IMG/VR virus record: IMGVR_UViG_3300036978_000319
Coordinates: 1 to 64,000 of that record
Length of the DNA stretch: 64,000 nucleotides
Source: a virus
Reading direction: 5' to 3' (one strand)
Below the pieces are notes generated by a model. It was not told the DNA's origin and searched no databases. It saw only the letters and a list, made by a program, of their open reading frames with translations. This document shows, piece after piece, positions 31,189 to 39,754 of this stretch (its first letter is position 1; each line of letters opens with the position of its first letter). The position numbers and the translations under genes are program-made.

Positions 31189-31557
31189 ATGAACAGAATC
31201 GCAAACAGAAAGCAGAGAAGAGAAGCCATGAAAGGTCAAGGCATTCTTGGAATGATTGGCCAATTATCTTACACAAAACGCGCCGAGATTAGGCAAGCCA
31301 ATTTGGCCAGAGGCCGTGAAGCACACACAGCCATGACTGACCATGTTGACAAAGACAGGTGGGCACGTCTTGAGTCTAAGGAAATTGAGATGATGAAAAC
31401 TTGGAAGGAGATTGGCTATAACGATGAAGAGATTTCACTACTACGTGAAGCATGGTCAATTAATGTAGTAGGTGGCGCAAGTCGCGAGGACATTAAAAAG
31501 AGTGCAGATTTGGTTAAGAGTGCAGATGAGTCTCTTCATAACAGACTAGGATCATAA
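31189..31557 (+). CDS. Unidentified helical protein (122 aa)
   Basis: The basic N-terminus (NRIANRKQRREAMKGQG) precedes a predominantly helical protein, with WKEIGYNDEEISLLREAW resembling a helical hairpin. It is A-rich before the ATG and has a late-type box. No motif is recognised. It heads a run of four small genes that leads into the baseplate locus. Confidence 0.6.
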   Translation: MNRIANRKQRREAMKGQGILGMIGQLSYTKRAEIRQANLARGREAHTAMTDHVDKDRWARLESKEIEMMKTWKEIGYNDEEISLLREAWSINVVGGASREDIKKSADLVKSADESLHNRLGS

Positions 31558-31560
31558 CCT

Positions 31561-31896
31561 ATGGTTGAGATTACTCTAGAGCCAGCGCGGAATGGTGTCA
31601 TCAAAAAGATCCGTGACACAAATCATGGCGGAAGCAGTTCCCAAATGACAGTCACTGATGTATATGAAATCGACACCGACCAAGAGGATTCGCATGAAAC
31701 CTTAGTGAGATTCATTTATGAAATTTGTGAAGACTTAGGTTTGGATGTTGGCAATAAGTTTTCGTCGCAAGTAATGAAGATCCAGTTTTCATGGGGTTCT
31801 CACTATGAACCTCACACAGAGGAAATCTCAAGCAGGATAGCTGAATTGGAGGCTGAACTTGAGATACTTAAAGTGTATCAGAATGATCATATTTAA
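31561..31896 (+). CDS. Unidentified 111-aa protein with C-terminal coiled coil
   Basis: The N-terminal half is a likely beta-sheet (VEITLEPARNGVIKKIRDTN, MTVTDVYEIDTD). The C-terminus is a short acidic coiled coil (ISSRIAELEAELEILKVYQN). The gene overlaps the next by 14 bp. No family is recognised. Confidence 0.6.
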   Translation: MVEITLEPARNGVIKKIRDTNHGGSSSQMTVTDVYEIDTDQEDSHETLVRFIYEICEDLGLDVGNKFSSQVMKIQFSWGSHYEPHTEEISSRIAELEAELEILKVYQNDHI

Positions 31897-32272
31897 CTTT
31901 GTGTGCTTGCGTGATGCAGTACTAACCAAAAGGTTTCTTGATAAGCTGCCTAAGGGAGTTGAATGTATTGACTATATTGCCGTCTCAAATAAGTTGGCTA
32001 AGAATGATTATGCTGGCCAAGAACCCTCTGACGATGTGATTGCATCTCATCTAATTAAACTGTTGCATGCAGCTGTCAATAGCCGAAATAGGGGAGAAAT
32101 TTATTATGTTATTAGCAGTACTGACAGCAATATCATGGAGAGTATTAAAGCCTTTCTAACGGATGCTACACAAGCCGAAATAAGTTATACACTGGTCTGT
32201 ACACCTGCTATTGCAAACAAGACAGTGTCGAGTGTACCTACTCAAATTCACATTGTACATGAAACGGCATAG
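31883..32272 (+). CDS. Unidentified 129-aa protein
   Basis: The ATG at 31883 (MIIFNFVCLRDAVLTKRFL) overlaps the previous gene by 14 bp; a start 24 bp upstream is possible. Alternating strands and helices (IYYVISSTDSNIMESIKAFL) suggest an alpha/beta fold, perhaps Rossmann-like. No catalytic motif is evident. It overlaps the next gene by 14 bp as well. Confidence 0.55.
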   Translation: MIIFNFVCLRDAVLTKRFLDKLPKGVECIDYIAVSNKLAKNDYAGQEPSDDVIASHLIKLLHAAVNSRNRGEIYYVISSTDSNIMESIKAFLTDATQAEISYTLVCTPAIANKTVSSVPTQIHIVHETA

Positions 32273-32822
32273 GATCTTTAACAAGGGCGAAACTATCTAC
32301 TGCCTACTCTCTTCACAAAGTCACCCTGACATACTTCTTCCAGTAAAGGGCTTTATAGTTGACACTAAATGGGACAGGGTCAATCCAAAATATAAGATAA
32401 AGATACTTAAGTTCTACGATAGTATTCAGATGCTGAAGAAGTACTATTTTGAGATGAGGTTTTCATGCGAGTTTGATGTTAAGTCACTGCCTATTATGTT
32501 AAAGGCGGATGACTATAACAGTGTCCCTAATCTTGAACAGAGAATACACGGTGACGGTGAAGCCAGGTACTACGTGATAGTGGATTCTATCATGTGCGTT
32601 AAAACTCTACAGCAAGCTAGAGAGCTCTTCAGTCGGATTCAGTTTTATATCATATCGAAAAAATATAAGGAAATTAGAGAAGCATCAGCCAGAAAATTTG
32701 GCAAGGGAGCATTCACAGTTGACAGTCTTGCCGAGTGGGATGCTAGGTTTATTACTGCGTGGGGTGATAAATTATTGGAGGGTGGAATTAAGCCGGAAAA
32801 GTATATTGTAAGTCTTAACTAG
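32259..32822 (+). CDS. Unidentified 187-aa protein
   Basis: The start at 32259 (MKRHRIFNKGETIYCLLSS) gives the recurring 14-bp overlap with the preceding gene. The first half looks like an SH3- or KOW-like barrel (GETIYCLLSSQSHPDILLPV). The second is helical and basic (ARELFSRIQFYIISKKYKEI). It ends just before the late box that opens the baseplate locus. No family is recognised. Confidence 0.6.
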   Translation: MKRHRIFNKGETIYCLLSSQSHPDILLPVKGFIVDTKWDRVNPKYKIKILKFYDSIQMLKKYYFEMRFSCEFDVKSLPIMLKADDYNSVPNLEQRIHGDGEARYYVIVDSIMCVKTLQQARELFSRIQFYIISKKYKEIREASARKFGKGAFTVDSLAEWDARFITAWGDKLLEGGIKPEKYIVSLN

Positions 32823-32826
32823 GAGA

Positions 32827-32835
32827 GATATATAC
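32827..32835 (+). promoter_or_regulatory. Late-type promoter box GATATATAC
   Basis: The box lies 31 bp before the ATG at 32867 and is the visible promoter for the gp53/hub/spike operon that runs to 39691. Confidence 0.55.
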
Positions 32836-32866
32836 TCTATCGTTATGCAAATAATACTCTACCTCT

Positions 32867-34699
32867 ATGGCTATATTTGATCCCGGCGGCATAAATAACA
32901 TTAGTGACTATCTCTACCCAGACACGTCGGCTGGAGCCGGGAGGCTGCCTGTCTTTGGCGGAGAATCATTTGGGTTTGCAAGAGGTGTAACTGAGGAGTA
33001 CGCTAAAAACTTTTATGGTAATGGGGCAAAGCCTGCGCCTTTATCCGTACCAAGAGGATCTACCGGAGAATTGCCTAGATCAACATTTAACAAGTTTGCA
33101 CTCTTTAACTATAGCGGTTTTTATGGAAACGCAGCAATCGATAACTCAGCTGGCTATCGCGACGATAACCCGGCATCTAGATCGTTTTCAGGTAAGAGCG
33201 TAGGTTCACAAACCCCAACAATACCTAAAATTATTGAGTTCTATAACACGAACTACCCTGATATTGGCTATAAGGCTCAGGACTTTCTATATAGTAAGTG
33301 GTATCGTAAAATACCTCTTAACCATATTGTCACTCTTAGAAGGTTTCCAATGCCATGTGAGGACAACATCTTTAACTACAAGATTGCTGTGTCTGAGGTT
33401 ACGGGTGGAAAGACACCTCTTAATGTTAATGGCAGTGGTGATGTAGCTGATGCAACACAAGTGGCAGGAGTCACGGCGGTCACTTATATGGGAGAAACTG
33501 CTGGCAATAAACTTAGTGAGCTCATGAGCATGACCTATGGGCTTAAGTGGAAAGAACTTGAGTCAAAGATGAATGAGGTTGAGTCCGGTGGTGGCTATAC
33601 GAGTCAGCCAACTTCAAAGACGTTTGGTGGACTTGCTGCAGCTACAGCTGATGTGGCAAAGGGTGTTTCACCGGGTAGAAAGTATGCTCTTGAGAATGCA
33701 TCAACGGCTGATAAGCTTGCCACAACATATGCTGATTTTGTCATAGGACCTGTTAATGTGATTGACCGGACCATGATCCGGGATAGAGGTTTAACATTTG
33801 AGCAGGATATGAAGCTTATCTTCGAATATGAACTTAAGTCACTAAGCTATGTTAACCCTAAGGTGGCCATGATTGACATCATATCAAACATGCTTACCAT
33901 GACCACTAATAATGCAACCTTTTGGGGTGGAGGGCAGCGCTACTACGGTGCGGCTGGTTTTGTGGCGAGTCAGTTTGGTGATGTTAATCTCTTAAAGCAA
34001 GGCAACTTTGCCGGCTATACAAAGTCTCTAACTAATGATGTTACGGCTGGCTTAAAGAACATATTTGGCAATAGTAGCGGTGGTGTTGACTTCGGGTCTA
34101 TAGTCAAAGGCGGGGTAAACATAGGCAAGCAGTTTTTAGGTAATAAGCTAGGAGAGCTGCTAGGTTCTATTGCAGGCGATGTAGGGTCAACGGCCGCACA
34201 AAGAACCTTCATTAGTGCAGAGCCTACAGGTAACTGGCATGTGACAATCGGTAACCCTCTCAATCCAATTGCAACTATGGGAAATATGTATTGTGATAGC
34301 ACAATTATGACTCTAGGAGATGGTTTAGGATATGATGACTTTCCGTTAGAGGTTAAGTTTGAAATTAGTCTTAAACACGGTAAGCCACGAGACAAGGGAG
34401 ATATTGAAAACATGTTTAATGCTGGGCGTGGCAGGATATATGTATCTGCTGCTAATGAAAAAGACATACTTAATCTTGCTGGTGGAGATGAGCAGACTTT
34501 TGGTAGCAAAAAAGACGGTAACAATAACTTTCAGTCTACGCAGTCTTCACAGACCGGTACAACCGGAATCTCCGCAGCTGCCTCATCAGCCAGTGATAAT
34601 GAAATCAATAACATAGACAAGATTAGGCAAAGTAAAGGCGGTATTACAAAGTCAGGTGAATACATCTCTAACCTAGTTAGCCTAATGATAGATTCTTAA
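32867..34699 (+). CDS. Virion protein, possible tail-tube/baseplate junction component (610 aa)
   Basis: The Gly/Ser-rich, signal-less product is typical of a structural protein. The C-terminal third contains GNWHVTIGNPLNPIATMGNM, then FPLEVKFEISLKHGKPRDKG and FNAGRGRIYV. This style is shared with tail-tube cap proteins (gp48/gp54 group) of contractile phages, but I cannot assign it firmly. A helical region (FEQDMKLIFEYELKSLSY, about residue 308) precedes it. It is the first gene of an operon encoding gp53-, gp27- and gp5-like proteins, so a central baseplate position is likely. Confidence 0.65.
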   Translation: MAIFDPGGINNISDYLYPDTSAGAGRLPVFGGESFGFARGVTEEYAKNFYGNGAKPAPLSVPRGSTGELPRSTFNKFALFNYSGFYGNAAIDNSAGYRDDNPASRSFSGKSVGSQTPTIPKIIEFYNTNYPDIGYKAQDFLYSKWYRKIPLNHIVTLRRFPMPCEDNIFNYKIAVSEVTGGKTPLNVNGSGDVADATQVAGVTAVTYMGETAGNKLSELMSMTYGLKWKELESKMNEVESGGGYTSQPTSKTFGGLAAATADVAKGVSPGRKYALENASTADKLATTYADFVIGPVNVIDRTMIRDRGLTFEQDMKLIFEYELKSLSYVNPKVAMIDIISNMLTMTTNNATFWGGGQRYYGAAGFVASQFGDVNLLKQGNFAGYTKSLTNDVTAGLKNIFGNSSGGVDFGSIVKGGVNIGKQFLGNKLGELLGSIAGDVGSTAAQRTFISAEPTGNWHVTIGNPLNPIATMGNMYCDSTIMTLGDGLGYDDFPLEVKFEISLKHGKPRDKGDIENMFNAGRGRIYVSAANEKDILNLAGGDEQTFGSKKDGNNNFQSTQSSQTGTTGISAAASSASDNEINNIDKIRQSKGGITKSGEYISNLVSLMIDS

Positions 34700-34706
34700 A
34701 CTTACA

Positions 34707-35240
34707 ATGGATATAAGATCACTTGCTCTTAAGAACAGGCTCATTGACCAAAACACTGGTGAAGAGTACTTTGACCTAACTGCCCCCTCGTTTGAATACC
34801 AATCGGAGTTTGGCATTAAGGCTCTTCACTATGTGACTAGTGACCAGGCAGGTCGAATAGACCTAGTCTCAGAGACCTACTTTGGTAACGGCCGATACAT
34901 TGATGCAATCTGCATACTTAACGGTATCACTAATCCGTTTAGTGTTAGTGAAGGCGACATTTTATTCATACCTAACCTTCTTAGAAATGAAGACCAGGCC
35001 TATTTTAGACCTCAGACCGCGTCCAGGCCAACTCAAGTTCAGTCACAGTACATTGACACTGATAGACTTAGCAAGAAGGATAAGTCTAGGATTGATAGAC
35101 TTGCTGAAAAGGGTAAAGGCAGACCTAGTGGAGTAGATACACCGCTACCGCCCAATGTCCTACAGCAGGGAGCAGCTGGCAAGACTATTGGTGGCGGCGT
35201 AGTTAGACTTGGTACTAATCTACCAGCAAGAAGATCATAA
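34707..35240 (+). CDS. 53: Baseplate wedge protein gp53-like, LysM-type domain
   Basis: The 177-residue product is close to T4 gp53 (196). The central region is LysM-like: HYVTSDQAGRIDLVSETYFG, ALNILNG-type CILNGITNPFSVSEGDILFI, then PNL. In T4, gp53 joins the wedges around the hub at the last step of wedge assembly and contains such a LysM-like fold. The N-terminus holds a YFDL-containing extension and the C-terminal 60 residues are basic and flexible. The stop overlaps the gp27-like start (TAATG). Confidence 0.75.
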   Translation: MDIRSLALKNRLIDQNTGEEYFDLTAPSFEYQSEFGIKALHYVTSDQAGRIDLVSETYFGNGRYIDAICILNGITNPFSVSEGDILFIPNLLRNEDQAYFRPQTASRPTQVQSQYIDTDRLSKKDKSRIDRLAEKGKGRPSGVDTPLPPNVLQQGAAGKTIGGGVVRLGTNLPARRS

Positions 35241-36700
35241 TGGCAAGTAACCTAGAGAGAAGCATACTCACAATCATAGAACCTACGATTGTTCTTGACG
35301 AGTTAGTGATTGCCGATACAGAGAGTGCTACACCAGACTCAATGACTCCTAATACACAGATTAAAAACTCTAAGATCTATAACGTAACCCCATTAGTTAG
35401 GATCAATCAATATGAAGTCAACCCTGACAACTTAATAAGCTTTAGACTTAGCAACACCGGATTCTATCCTACTCTCAAGGTTATCTTTAATGATATTGAT
35501 ACCAGTTTTACGGCTAGGTTTTTCCCAAAAGACGGTGATGTTGCGCAACTTTACATTAGATCGCAGGGTGATGAGGAAACATTTAAGCCCATCCGAATTG
35601 ACTTTACAATCATAGATGTCTATCCTATTGCAGGCAGTGGTGACAAGGTGACTAGGATTGCAGTGGAAGGTAGAATGTTTGTACCTGACCTGTTCACGGA
35701 GCGAGTTGAATACCACGAAGGAACAAGTTGGAATGCTCTTCTTGACATTGCAGAAAGCCTAACTCTAGGCTATGCAAGCAATGTTGAAGACACTAGCGAT
35801 ACCATGACCTGGATCAATCCTAACGATACGGTTGATAAGTATATCCAAGACATCGTAGCAAACAGTTACTTTGATGATGATCACTTTTTCACGGCTTACA
35901 TTGATCCCTACTATTACCTCACATTCATTGATGTTAACCGTCTCTTCTCACAAGAGGGTGCGCCTGATGTCACGCAGGGCTTTACACTTAACTCAATGGA
36001 TAGTTATGGCAATGGTGAGGGTAAGGTTGACAATTTTCCCTATTTCCTAACAAATGATGTTAAGTTTCAGGGATCAGCCAACTATATGCGAAAGCATCAG
36101 ATGGTGAATGAAACTGGATTCATTACTAAGAACAACGGCTATAAGCGATACGCACAGTTCTGGGAGCAGGGTGAGAGAGAATTTATAAGTGAATTTGTTG
36201 ATCCTATTGTGGATGAAGTTGAGGGACAAGTGTCGGCTACTAAGGGAAGACTTGTTGAGGGAGAGGTTGAAGGTCCACGAGACAACCAGGTTAGGTTTAA
36301 GTATCTTGGACAGCAGAGTCAAAATGTACATGATCAGTTTATGTATAGTGTTGTTCTCAACTATCAGAACCTATCGGAAATCACTAAGATGGGAATGGTC
36401 GCTGAACTTGACACGGTTAACCCTGCTCTTCTTAGATACACCAGGATCTTTTGTCAGGTGTTTGAATATGCAACTCCAGTTAAGCAGCAGCTAACCGCAT
36501 CGACTGAGGATGATGCAGAACCACCTGCTAATGCAGTAAAAAGAGACCCTGCTTCTAATGAAGAAGCAGATGGAGGTATCATTAATGAGTTCCTCTCTGG
36601 ATTTTATGTCATTAATGGAATTGACTGGGTTCAAATAATGCCTGGTCCAATGAAGATGAAGGTCTATCTGCAGAGAAGAGTATTTAAGCCGACTTCATAG
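35240..36700 (+). CDS. Baseplate hub protein, gp27/gpD-like
   Basis: The 486-residue product is rich in beta structure. It has the hub-type pattern of two tube-like barrels separated by an insertion: VEGRMFVPDLFTERVEYHEG followed by TSWNALLDIAESLTLGYA, and FTAYIDPYYYLTFIDVNRLF. The C-terminal part YVINGIDWVQIMPGPMKMKV resembles the end of phage late-control gpD/VgrG hub proteins. The trimeric hub adapts the sixfold tube to the threefold spike. Its location between gp53-like and gp5-like genes supports this. It is longer than T4 gp27 (391). Confidence 0.7.
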   Translation: MASNLERSILTIIEPTIVLDELVIADTESATPDSMTPNTQIKNSKIYNVTPLVRINQYEVNPDNLISFRLSNTGFYPTLKVIFNDIDTSFTARFFPKDGDVAQLYIRSQGDEETFKPIRIDFTIIDVYPIAGSGDKVTRIAVEGRMFVPDLFTERVEYHEGTSWNALLDIAESLTLGYASNVEDTSDTMTWINPNDTVDKYIQDIVANSYFDDDHFFTAYIDPYYYLTFIDVNRLFSQEGAPDVTQGFTLNSMDSYGNGEGKVDNFPYFLTNDVKFQGSANYMRKHQMVNETGFITKNNGYKRYAQFWEQGEREFISEFVDPIVDEVEGQVSATKGRLVEGEVEGPRDNQVRFKYLGQQSQNVHDQFMYSVVLNYQNLSEITKMGMVAELDTVNPALLRYTRIFCQVFEYATPVKQQLTASTEDDAEPPANAVKRDPASNEEADGGIINEFLSGFYVINGIDWVQIMPGPMKMKVYLQRRVFKPTS

Positions 36701-36726
36701 AATAGATAGAAAAAGAGAGTAGAGAA

Positions 36727-38115
36727 ATGCCACTAACGGATTTAGCAGGTAGCTTTGGTGATAATCTGGGACAAATACCTGGAGTTAATGCAGTGGGACC
36801 TAAACCTAATGTACCTTCTGATTGGCAAACGATCCGAAAGAGGTTCATTAATGTCAATAAAAAAGCGTCCACATCAGGAAACGGTCTCACTGACATTGAT
36901 GATCCAACATATCTGGGTTTCACTCTTGTCTTTGACATTACAAGTCCCTTATTTAATGGAGCTACCCAGAATACGTCTGACCTATCCGTTTCTGGCAATT
37001 CAGTAGCGCAGCAGTCAGCCATAGGTTACCTAATAAAGGTAGGTGAAAATGCTCGTGCCGACTACTTAAGGGCATTTATCCAAGGCATCCAAGATATCAA
37101 TACAAGACGTCCCTATTATTGGCAAACTGTAGCTGGCGTAGACGAGGCATGGAAGTCACTGACGGCTATGGGGCCAGACCCCTATGTTGGATCTAAGGAG
37201 GGAGAGGGCATCACGATTGCATGTCTTGAGGCAATTGATCTCAAGATCACAGCCCTTTTTACTCTTTATAAGATGGCGGTGTATGACTCGGCATATAAAA
37301 GATTTGTTGTGCCACAAAACCTAAGGTATTTTGATGTTGACTTAAAGGTAGGAGAGATTAGACAGTTTAAGAGGACACTAAACCTACTAGGGTTAATTGA
37401 TCGAGGTAATCTTCTTCAAAACAATGATAATACAGCAGACGTTGTTGGTAGTAATGCATCGTTTGTCACATTTAGGTTCACTGATTGTTTATGGATACCT
37501 GAAGAGTGTGGTAAGGCGTTTGACTCGGTCTCAAACGTTGGAGGCGAAGTGGTAAGTACCTCGGTCAAATGGACATACTCAAATGTCATTATTGATGCCC
37601 AATTTGCAGGGTATGACAAAACTCTATTGGACAGCAGACAGCAGATCCCAAGCTCACTTAACTTTGCTGCACAGGCACTGCAGTTTGCAAAAGAACAGGC
37701 TGCGCAAGTTGCTCAACAGGCATTATTGGCTGCAAAAAATGCAGCTCAAAGAGCTGTCTTATCACTGGCACAAGGTCTACTCTTTGGTAATGTTCATGGA
37801 GGTTTTCAAAACTCTATTGCAAATATACTACAAAATCCTGGGGGATCTCTTGTCAATGCAACCGCTGGTGCGATTGGTGCAGCTATTCAGCAGAATGGTT
37901 CACGTGCCGATAGTGCTCCAATTGCACTGTCTGATAACATAATGCCCGAACCGCCGCCACTAGCTCGTTCTCTGCCAACCGACCGCATACAGCCAGCAGG
38001 TCGACAGCCAACCAATCGCGACGGCAGTGAGGTTAAGCAATTGTCTCCAACTAGAGCATTTGATGCGTCACCATCTGGACCACCTCCCCTACAACCTACT
38101 AAAGTACACGGATGA
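36727..38115 (+). CDS. Virion protein with tail-tube initiator-like region (462 aa)
   Basis: Residues about 150-215 include LKITALFTLYKMAVYDSAYK and VPQNLRYFDVDLKVGEIRQF, a helix-strand arrangement seen in baseplate/tube-cap proteins of large myoviruses. A long Ala/Gln-rich helix at about 315-350 (AQALQFAKEQAAQVAQQALL) could form a coiled coil. The C-terminus is Pro-rich and probably disordered. The start is 26 bp after the hub stop and the stop overlaps the spike start (ATGA). The gp54/gp48-like role is an inference from context. Confidence 0.65.
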   Translation: MPLTDLAGSFGDNLGQIPGVNAVGPKPNVPSDWQTIRKRFINVNKKASTSGNGLTDIDDPTYLGFTLVFDITSPLFNGATQNTSDLSVSGNSVAQQSAIGYLIKVGENARADYLRAFIQGIQDINTRRPYYWQTVAGVDEAWKSLTAMGPDPYVGSKEGEGITIACLEAIDLKITALFTLYKMAVYDSAYKRFVVPQNLRYFDVDLKVGEIRQFKRTLNLLGLIDRGNLLQNNDNTADVVGSNASFVTFRFTDCLWIPEECGKAFDSVSNVGGEVVSTSVKWTYSNVIIDAQFAGYDKTLLDSRQQIPSSLNFAAQALQFAKEQAAQVAQQALLAAKNAAQRAVLSLAQGLLFGNVHGGFQNSIANILQNPGGSLVNATAGAIGAAIQQNGSRADSAPIALSDNIMPEPPPLARSLPTDRIQPAGRQPTNRDGSEVKQLSPTRAFDASPSGPPPLQPTKVHG

Positions 38116-39122
38116 AGATAACCGCAAAGGAGTTTCAGCAGGACAATTTGACTGGCACACAGTGGGTTGGCAGTGTTGAAGACAATCAGGACCCTCTCTT
38201 TGAGGGAAGATGTCGTATCCGTGTATACGGCAAAATGGACCAGCGGGTTAACATAGAGGACCCTAGCAGTGCCTTTGTACTACCTACTGATAAACTGCCG
38301 TGGGCAACCCAAGCCACGGCTATGACTGGCGGTAGTGATAGCGGTGGAGGATCATTTAGCCCTCCTAAGCTAGGTGCAGTTGTTGAGGTGACCTTTGACA
38401 ACGGTAACCTATACTCTCCAGTCTATCATCACTCCCTTTACATATCCGATGATGTTAAGAGCGAGGTCCAAGACTCATATGAGAATGCACATGTTCTTGT
38501 CTATGACACTTCATTTGGCCAGTCGATTGACAGTAATGGACAAGTAAGCAATGATAGAGAGGGCGAAGGCATCAAGGTTTTCTTTACAGAGAGTAAGGGA
38601 TTTGTGATTGACTATGCAACTGGTGACGGGTCAACTGTCTTTATCCTTAAGCCGGACAATGCAGTTGAGATCACTAACCCTAATGGCGACAGTGTGGTCA
38701 TGTCTAATGATGGTACCATTAAGTTTACTCACTCAGGCACAGTGACCATTGATGCAGGAGCTGATGTTGAGATTAATTGTGTAAATGCAAAGATCACGGC
38801 TAGTGCTGATGTTGAAGTTAGTTGTGTCAATGCAAAGATCGCGGCTGATGCTGATGTTGATGTTAGCTGTGCTAATGCAAAGATCACTGCCGATGCCAAC
38901 GTTGATGTCAACTGCGCCAATGCAAAGATCACTGCCAATGCCGAGGCTCAAATAGACTCTCCTAAGATTAAATTAGGTAAGACTGCGGCTGAGGCCGTCA
39001 TTAAGGGTGATACATTTAAAGAGCTCTACAACAATCATATTCACCCAACACCGGTTGGTCCAACTGAAAAGCCAGCAGTTCCAATGGATGCTGCTCTTAG
39101 CCAGGTAAGCTCAACTGACTAA
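38112..39122 (+). CDS. 5: Tail spike/needle gp5-like, OB fold plus beta-helix, no lysozyme domain
   Basis: The product has 336 residues. The N-terminal OB fold (about 15-115: WVGSVEDNQDPLFEGRCRIR, then LGAVVEVTFDNGN) matches gp5/gpV/VgrG spikes. A triple-stranded beta-helix follows, with four 15-residue repeats (ADVEINCVNAKITAS and relatives, about 217-277). Near the end is NNHIHPTPVGPT, the HxH metal-binding tip motif of phage spikes. T4 gp5 carries a lysozyme between OB and helix; here it is absent, and wall digestion must come from another protein, for example that at 14474 or 8777. One Cys per repeat lines up along the needle. Confidence 0.85.
   Translation: MKITAKEFQQDNLTGTQWVGSVEDNQDPLFEGRCRIRVYGKMDQRVNIEDPSSAFVLPTDKLPWATQATAMTGGSDSGGGSFSPPKLGAVVEVTFDNGNLYSPVYHHSLYISDDVKSEVQDSYENAHVLVYDTSFGQSIDSNGQVSNDREGEGIKVFFTESKGFVIDYATGDGSTVFILKPDNAVEITNPNGDSVVMSNDGTIKFTHSGTVTIDAGADVEINCVNAKITASADVEVSCVNAKIAADADVDVSCANAKITADANVDVNCANAKITANAEAQIDSPKIKLGKTAAEAVIKGDTFKELYNNHIHPTPVGPTEKPAVPMDAALSQVSSTD
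38760..38943 (+). repeat. Four 45-bp repeats in the spike beta-helix
   Basis: The unit encodes A-D/N-V-D/E-h-x-C-x-N-A-K-I-T/A-A-x. Four complete units are followed by a diverged fifth. Each contributes one Cys at the same position. Confidence 0.85.
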
Positions 39123-39691
39123 TGGCCTGGGGACCGCTATTTCAGCCAGCTGTCATTGCCTTTTTAGAGGTAGGTGCATCAGAAAGCCTGACCGTTACCT
39201 CACAAGCCATTGCGGCTGCATATCACCTAAATGCACAGCTTGTTATGCCTACACTGATTCCAGGCAGTCTGCCTCTAACCCTACCTGGTCCAGTAGGCAT
39301 TGGTGTTGGTCTTGAGGCATCATTTAAGTTGGCACAAGCAATAAGTTCAGGGCCACCGCCATCATCAGTATGGCTTCCGGCTGCGAGTGCAGTCATTGCA
39401 TACTGGACCGGAGCACAATTCTCGCCGCTGCCTCCACCGCCAGGTGGCTTGTTAGGCATTAATAATACAGTCCTCTTTCCTGGCATACCTAATACCCTGG
39501 CAGAAGACATAGGAGCTGCATTTAAGGCTGGTCAGCCTGCACAGTCTGCACAGGAGGGAGCTGTCCTTGTGGCATCGGCTCTTAGCTCTGCATTTCAAAA
39601 GCATCTATTGACCGTCAGTGGATTATGGACAGGGACTGCACCTGGACTTCCACCAATACCTTTTGCCTTTCCCTGGATTGGTCTTACATAA
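39122..39691 (+). CDS. Ala/Pro-rich virion protein after the spike gene (189 aa)
   Basis: The start overlaps the spike stop (TAATG). The product is rich in Ala, Gly and Pro, with hydrophobic helices (EGAVLVASALSSAFQKHLL) and Pro runs (SPLPPPPGG). It has no charged clusters. Small proteins of this style follow spike genes in several large myoviruses and may cap or chaperone the spike or tape-measure complex. No firm family is recognised. Confidence 0.6.
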   Translation: MAWGPLFQPAVIAFLEVGASESLTVTSQAIAAAYHLNAQLVMPTLIPGSLPLTLPGPVGIGVGLEASFKLAQAISSGPPPSSVWLPAASAVIAYWTGAQFSPLPPPPGGLLGINNTVLFPGIPNTLAEDIGAAFKAGQPAQSAQEGAVLVASALSSAFQKHLLTVSGLWTGTAPGLPPIPFAFPWIGLT

Positions 39692-39720
39692 GATCATGTA
39701 AATAAACTCCAATCAACTTT

Positions 39721-39730
39721 GGATATATAA
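39721..39730 (+). promoter_or_regulatory. Late-type promoter box GGATATATAA
   Basis: The box lies 24 bp before the ATG at 39755 and after a short TCCAA/TTGGA hairpin. It is a clear member of the class. Confidence 0.6.
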
Positions 39731-39754
39731 TACATAATCTGTAAAACTAAAAAA

